Positions 5,761 to 8,166 of a stretch of DNA of 8,166 nucleotides are shown here, piece by piece. Under the pieces are notes generated by a model that did not search any database, was not told the origin of the DNA, and worked only from the letters and a program-made list of their open reading frames with translations. The DNA is from T1Sed10-49 sp046498405 (GTDB taxonomy: Bacteria; Actinomycetota; Nitriliruptoria; Euzebyales; Egibacteraceae): the NCBI GenBank assembly GCA_046498405.1, contig JAWOAS010000196.1, forward strand, positions 1-8,166. Direction: 5' to 3'. The position numbers and the translations under genes were made by a program. Each line of letters starts with the position of its first letter. The first letter of the stretch is position 1.

Positions 5761-7920
5761 ATGGACGAGACACAGCCGATCGGTGGTGCGGGCGGCCAGG
5801 GGCGCCGTGCCGACGACGCGGCCTTCGACGACACCGCCGCGGGCGGCCAGCGCAGCGGCGAGGCTGGCCCGGCGGGCGGGGGCCCGGCCGACCGGGCCGA
5901 GGACGGTGGCGGCCTCGGCGGGCGCACCCGCCTCGGCGGGCGCTACGAGCTGCGGGGCCTGCTCGGCCAGGGGGGCATGGCCGACGTCGTCCTGGCCTAC
6001 GACGACCAGCTCGACCGCGAGGTCGCCGTCAAGATCCTCCACGCGCGCTACGCCGACGACGCGACCTTCCTCGCGCGCTTCCGTCGCGAGGCGCAGTCGG
6101 TCGCGGGCCTGAGCCACCCCAACATCGTCAGCGTCTACGACGCCGGCGAGCAGGCCGGCCGGCCGTTCATCGTCATGGAGTACGTCCGCGGCCGCAGCCT
6201 CGCCGACACCCTCGCCCACGAGCGGCTGACCGTCGACCGGGCCCTCGAGGTCATCGGCGACGCCGCGCTCGGGCTGCACTACGCCCACGAGCGCGGGCTC
6301 GTCCACCGCGACATGAAGCCCGGCAACATCCTCTTGGGCGACGAGGGGCAGGTCAAGGTCGCCGACTTCGGCATCGCCCGCGCCATCGGCGGTGAGCACG
6401 TCACCCAGACCGCGACGGTCTTCGGCACCGCCGCCTACGTCGCCCCCGAGCAGGCGCGCGGCGAGGAGGTCGACCGCCGCACCGACGTCTACGCCCTGGG
6501 GTGTGTGCTCTACGAGACGCTGACCGGGCAGACGCCGTTCGCCGGCGACACCCCGGTCGCCCTCGCCTACAAGCACGTCTCCGAGCTGCCGGTGCCCCCC
6601 AGCGCGATCGACCCCGCGCTCGCGCCGGAGCTCGACGACGTCGTGCTCAAGGCCATGGCCAAGGACCCCGCCGAGCGCTACCAGACCGCACGGGAGCTCA
6701 ACGCCGACCTCCAGCGCGTGCTCGCGGGGATGCCCGTGGCCGCCCCGGCGGCCGGGGCGTGGGCCGCGCCGACGACGTCGCTGGGCACCGAGCCGCTCGA
6801 GCCGGAGGCCGAGCCCACGCGCGAGCCGCGCGCGCGTCGGGGCCTCGGCATCGCGCTGCTCGCGATCGTCGTCCTCGCCCTGTCGGTCCTCGCCGGGGTG
6901 CTGCTCGCCGCGGTCCTCGGCGGGGAGACCGTCGAGCTGCCTGTGCCCGACGTCACCGGCCTCGAGGTCGGTGAGGCGCAGGAGCTCCTGCGCGACGACG
7001 GCTTCGTGCCGGTCATCGCCGACGAGCGCGAGGCCGCCGACGGGGTGGCCGAGAACGAGGTCGTGCGCTCCGAGCCCGGCGCCGGCGAGCTCGCCGAGGA
7101 GGGCAGCGAGGTCCTCCTCGTCCTGTCCGAGGGCCCCGAGCTCGTCGCGATCCCCGACCTCGAGGGGCTCGACGTCGACGAGGCCCAGCGCGAGCTCGTC
7201 GAGCTCGGGCTCGGCATCGGCGTGCAGGAGACCGAGCCCTCCGACGACCTCGACGAGGGCCTCGTCATCCGCAGCGACCCGCCCGTCGGCGAGGAGGTCG
7301 AGGAGGGCACCGAGGTCGCCCTCGTCGTCTCGAGCGGGCCGGAGACCATCGCCGTGCCCAACGTCCTCAACCGCACCGAGAGCGAGGCCACCGACGCCCT
7401 CGCGGGCGCCTGCGACCCCCGGCCGTGCTTCGAGGTCGAGGTCGAGACCGAGGCCTCCGACACCATCCCCGAGGACCGGGTCATCTCCCAGGACCCCGAG
7501 CCCGGCACCGACGAGGAGCGCGGGGCGACCGTGACGATCGTCGTCAGCGAGGGGCCCGACACCTTCACGATGCTCGACGTCGTCAACCAGCCCGAGGAGA
7601 CGGCGATCGACCGCCTCGAGGGCGCCTGCGAGCCCGAGCCGTGCGTGTCGGTGCGCGTCGAGCGCGAGGAGTCGGCGACGGTCTCCGAGGGCCGTGTCAT
7701 CAGCCAGGACCCCCAGCCCAACGCCACCGTCGACCGCGGCGCGAGCGTCACGATCGTCGTGAGCGACGGTGCGCCGCCCGAGCCCGAGCCCGAGCCGGAG
7801 CCCGAGCCCGAGCCGGAGCCCGAGCCGGAGCCTGAAGACGGCGGCGAGGACGGGGACGGGGGCGACAGCGGTGGCGACGGTGGCGACAGCGGCGACGGCA
7901 GCGGCGACGGCGAGGCCTGA
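5761..7920 (+). CDS. pknB: PknB: transmembrane Ser/Thr protein kinase with four PASTA repeats
   Basis: Sensor kinase of wall growth: PASTA domains outside bind muropeptide or lipid II, and the cytoplasmic kinase phosphorylates threonines. It has 719 residues. Residues 1-58 are an unusual Gly/Asp-rich extension. The kinase spans about 61-322: G69-QGGMADV, K91 in VAVK, E110, H182-RDMKPGN189 with catalytic D184, D202-FG, activation-loop T215/T217 (VTQTATVFGT, the sites used in mycobacterial PknB), and A228-PE. A juxtamembrane Pro/Glu stretch leads to a helix at about 361-387. PASTA repeats lie at about 394-458, 462-527, 530-598 and 603-669. Repeats 3 and 4 each carry a Cys-x4-Cys pair (C551/C556, C623/C628). 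The end is a Glu-Pro repeat (674-692) and a Gly/Asp/Ser tail. AGGA at 5749-5752 precedes the ATG, four bases after the pbpA stop. No pknA lies between them. Confidence 0.96.
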   Translation: MDETQPIGGAGGQGRRADDAAFDDTAAGGQRSGEAGPAGGGPADRAEDGGGLGGRTRLGGRYELRGLLGQGGMADVVLAYDDQLDREVAVKILHARYADDATFLARFRREAQSVAGLSHPNIVSVYDAGEQAGRPFIVMEYVRGRSLADTLAHERLTVDRALEVIGDAALGLHYAHERGLVHRDMKPGNILLGDEGQVKVADFGIARAIGGEHVTQTATVFGTAAYVAPEQARGEEVDRRTDVYALGCVLYETLTGQTPFAGDTPVALAYKHVSELPVPPSAIDPALAPELDDVVLKAMAKDPAERYQTARELNADLQRVLAGMPVAAPAAGAWAAPTTSLGTEPLEPEAEPTREPRARRGLGIALLAIVVLALSVLAGVLLAAVLGGETVELPVPDVTGLEVGEAQELLRDDGFVPVIADEREAADGVAENEVVRSEPGAGELAEEGSEVLLVLSEGPELVAIPDLEGLDVDEAQRELVELGLGIGVQETEPSDDLDEGLVIRSDPPVGEEVEEGTEVALVVSSGPETIAVPNVLNRTESEATDALAGACDPRPCFEVEVETEASDTIPEDRVISQDPEPGTDEERGATVTIVVSEGPDTFTMLDVVNQPEETAIDRLEGACEPEPCVSVRVEREESATVSEGRVISQDPQPNATVDRGASVTIVVSDGAPPEPEPEPEPEPEPEPEPEPEDGGEDGDGGDSGGDGGDSGDGSGDGEA
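7366..7767 (+). repeat. Last two PASTA repeats, a related pair with Cys-x4-Cys
   Basis: Protein-level duplication within pknB. PASTA 3 and PASTA 4 share about 34 of 56 aligned residues by eye from ATDALAGAC / AIDRLEGAC onward, including RVISQDP and TIVVS, and both insert C-x4-C after the first helix. PASTA 1 and 2 have no cysteine and a different turn. PASTA 4 has lost the usual proline at its start (MLDV instead of VPxV). This suggests that repeats 3 and 4 arose from one another after repeats 1 and 2 had diverged. Confidence 0.7.
7780..7836 (+). repeat. Six-base GAGCCN repeat encoding Glu-Pro
   Basis: About nine and a half copies of GAG-CCC or GAG-CCG encode alternating Glu and Pro (pknB residues 674-692) directly after the last PASTA repeat. 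It would form a stiff, acidic, extended rod outside the membrane. The unit can slip in replication, so copy number may vary between strains and may be misassembled from short reads. Confidence 0.9.
7837..7917 (+). repeat. Imperfect Gly/Asp/Ser-coding repeat at the pknB 3' end
   Basis: Imperfect repeats of GGCGAC, AGCGGC and GACGGN encode an acidic, flexible end made almost only of Gly, Asp and Ser (pknB residues 693-719, ending DGSGDGEA). It has no PASTA character and no sorting motif. It is probably a disordered, possibly cation-binding tail in the wall space. Confidence 0.75.
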
Positions 7921-7980
7921 GCCGCCCACCGCCCCGCTCTGGCATCGCCCCGGCCAAACGCTCCATTCGGTTTTTCCGGT

Positions 7981-8166
7981 GTGTTAATTCGCCCGATCAG
8001 GCGGGGCTTAAAAGCCATAAACGAAAAATTCAGGCTGCGGCATCTCTTTATTGGATCTCTGCTCTGCTTCTCTCTGGGCCTTGCCCTGGGGTGGGAGGAT
8101 GCGGTTAAAGCGTTTAATGAGGGTGTGAATGAAGCTCGTAATGAAGTAAGACATTCTGAGAATGGT
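7981..8166 (+). CDS. Possible partial small membrane protein, runs off the window
   Basis: A forward frame is open from just after the pknB stop to the window end; a GTG at 7981 is the first usual start codon. It gives 62 residues with no stop: a basic start (VLIRPIRRGLKAINEKFRLR), a hydrophobic helix at about 23-37 (LFIGSLLCFSLGLALG), then a charged segment (WEDAVKAFNEGVNEARNEV). That order of basic flank, membrane helix and amphipathic charged helix looks like a real single-pass protein. I do not recognise the family. No ribosome site precedes the GTG, and the true start could lie beyond a chimeric junction. Codon use (AAA, GAA, AAT, GTT) is unlike the operon. An antisense ORF occupies the same codons, so only one of the two is likely real. 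Confidence 0.35.
   Translation, partial: MLIRPIRRGLKAINEKFRLRHLFIGSLLCFSLGLALGWEDAVKAFNEGVNEARNEVRHSENG
8008..8154 (-). CDS. Possible 48-residue small ORF, antisense alternative
   Basis: On the minus strand an ATG (complement of 8152-8154) opens a complete 48-codon frame ending in TAA (complement of 8008-8010). The product starts MSYFITSFIHTLIKRFNRIL, continues with a charged middle (KAQREAEQRSNKE) and ends PEFFVYGF. It is exactly codon-in-register with the forward frame, so one may be the mirror of the other. No convincing ribosome site is visible upstream. Family unknown. I rate it below the forward frame because the forward one has the clearer membrane-protein architecture. Confidence 0.2.
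   Translation of the reverse strand: MSYFITSFIHTLIKRFNRILPPQGKAQREAEQRSNKEMPQPEFFVYGF

Larger units (their letters stand above)
7921..8166. other. Composition break: low-GC tail downstream of pknB
   Basis: The first 35 or so bases after the pknB stop keep the GC-rich style. From about 7955 the sequence changes: runs such as TTTTT, AAAA and AAAAA appear, and 8011-8166 contains about 73 G or C in 156 bases (near 47 percent). No strong terminator with a T-run is present after pknB; CGGTTTTTCCG (7968-7978) can form only a three-pair stem. Either foreign DNA begins here or the contig end is chimeric. Confidence 0.75.

Noticed and set aside
5659..7929. Minus-strand ORF of 756 codons opposite pknB, longer than pknB itself
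   Set aside because: The kinase and PASTA motifs are unmistakable on the plus strand. The antisense product is low-complexity Leu/Gly/Val/Asp, typical of the mirror of a GC-rich gene.
7968..7978. CGGTTTTTCCG as the operon terminator
   Set aside because: Only a three-pair stem around a T loop with no T-run after it. Too weak for an intrinsic terminator.
8005..8016. GGCTTAAAAGCC inverted repeat as a terminator or att core
   Set aside because: Four to five base pairs with a two- to four-base loop and no T-run, and no second copy in the window to suggest an attachment site.
6678..8018. Minus-strand ORF starting at 8018 and running through the 3' half of pknB
   Set aside because: Its product is dominated by Ser/Thr/Arg/Pro low complexity from reading the PASTA region backwards. 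It also crosses the composition break, so it cannot be one ancestral gene.
1..8166. CRISPR arrays, tRNA or rRNA genes, insertion sequences, toxin-antitoxin or phage genes
   Set aside because: No spaced direct repeats, no tRNA-like cloverleaf arms, no transposase or integrase motifs were seen. The low-GC tail is too short to assign to a mobile element.

Overview
The window is a very GC-rich stretch (well over 70 percent GC by eye, codons ending almost always in G or C) carrying six tightly packed genes on the + strand. It ends in about 200 bases of much lower GC that do not look like the rest. Gene order and content match the conserved actinobacterial Ser/Thr-kinase and cell-wall elongation operon: fhaA, fhaB, pstP, rodA, pbpA, pknB. 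The host is therefore an actinomycete. The strongly acidic extracellular domains and single kinase would fit a deep-branching or halotolerant lineage, but that placement is weak inference.

Layout. Bases 1-152 are a non-coding leader with a 12-bp palindrome, a small hairpin and a weak promoter candidate. fhaA starts at 153 (an FhaA-type N-terminal domain plus FHA). After a 57-base gap comes fhaB (membrane anchor plus FHA). pstP (PP2C phosphatase with one membrane helix), rodA (SEDS glycosyltransferase), pbpA (class B transpeptidase) and pknB (kinase, membrane helix, four PASTA repeats) follow with overlapping or nearly touching start and stop codons, which points to one co-transcribed, translationally coupled unit. 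The pknA gene found between pbpA and pknB in mycobacteria is absent.

How they work together, from family knowledge: RodA polymerises lipid II glycan strands and PbpA cross-links them. PknB senses muropeptides or lipid II through its PASTA domains and phosphorylates threonines on cell-wall and division proteins. FhaA and FhaB bind the phosphothreonines, and PstP removes the phosphates.

Lineage-specific details worth attention are an exact 15-residue tandem duplication in the cytoplasmic tail of RodA, a related ADDA..D..GGQRSG motif in the long N-terminal extension of PknB, paired cysteines in the last two PASTA repeats, and a Glu-Pro then Gly/Asp/Ser extracellular tail on PknB.

From about 7955 to the end the composition falls to roughly 47 percent GC. 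This tail holds a forward open frame running off the window and an in-register antisense small ORF. It is either the edge of a foreign insertion or, more simply, a chimeric contig end. I see no convincing evidence of a wholly new system; the operon itself is a known one.
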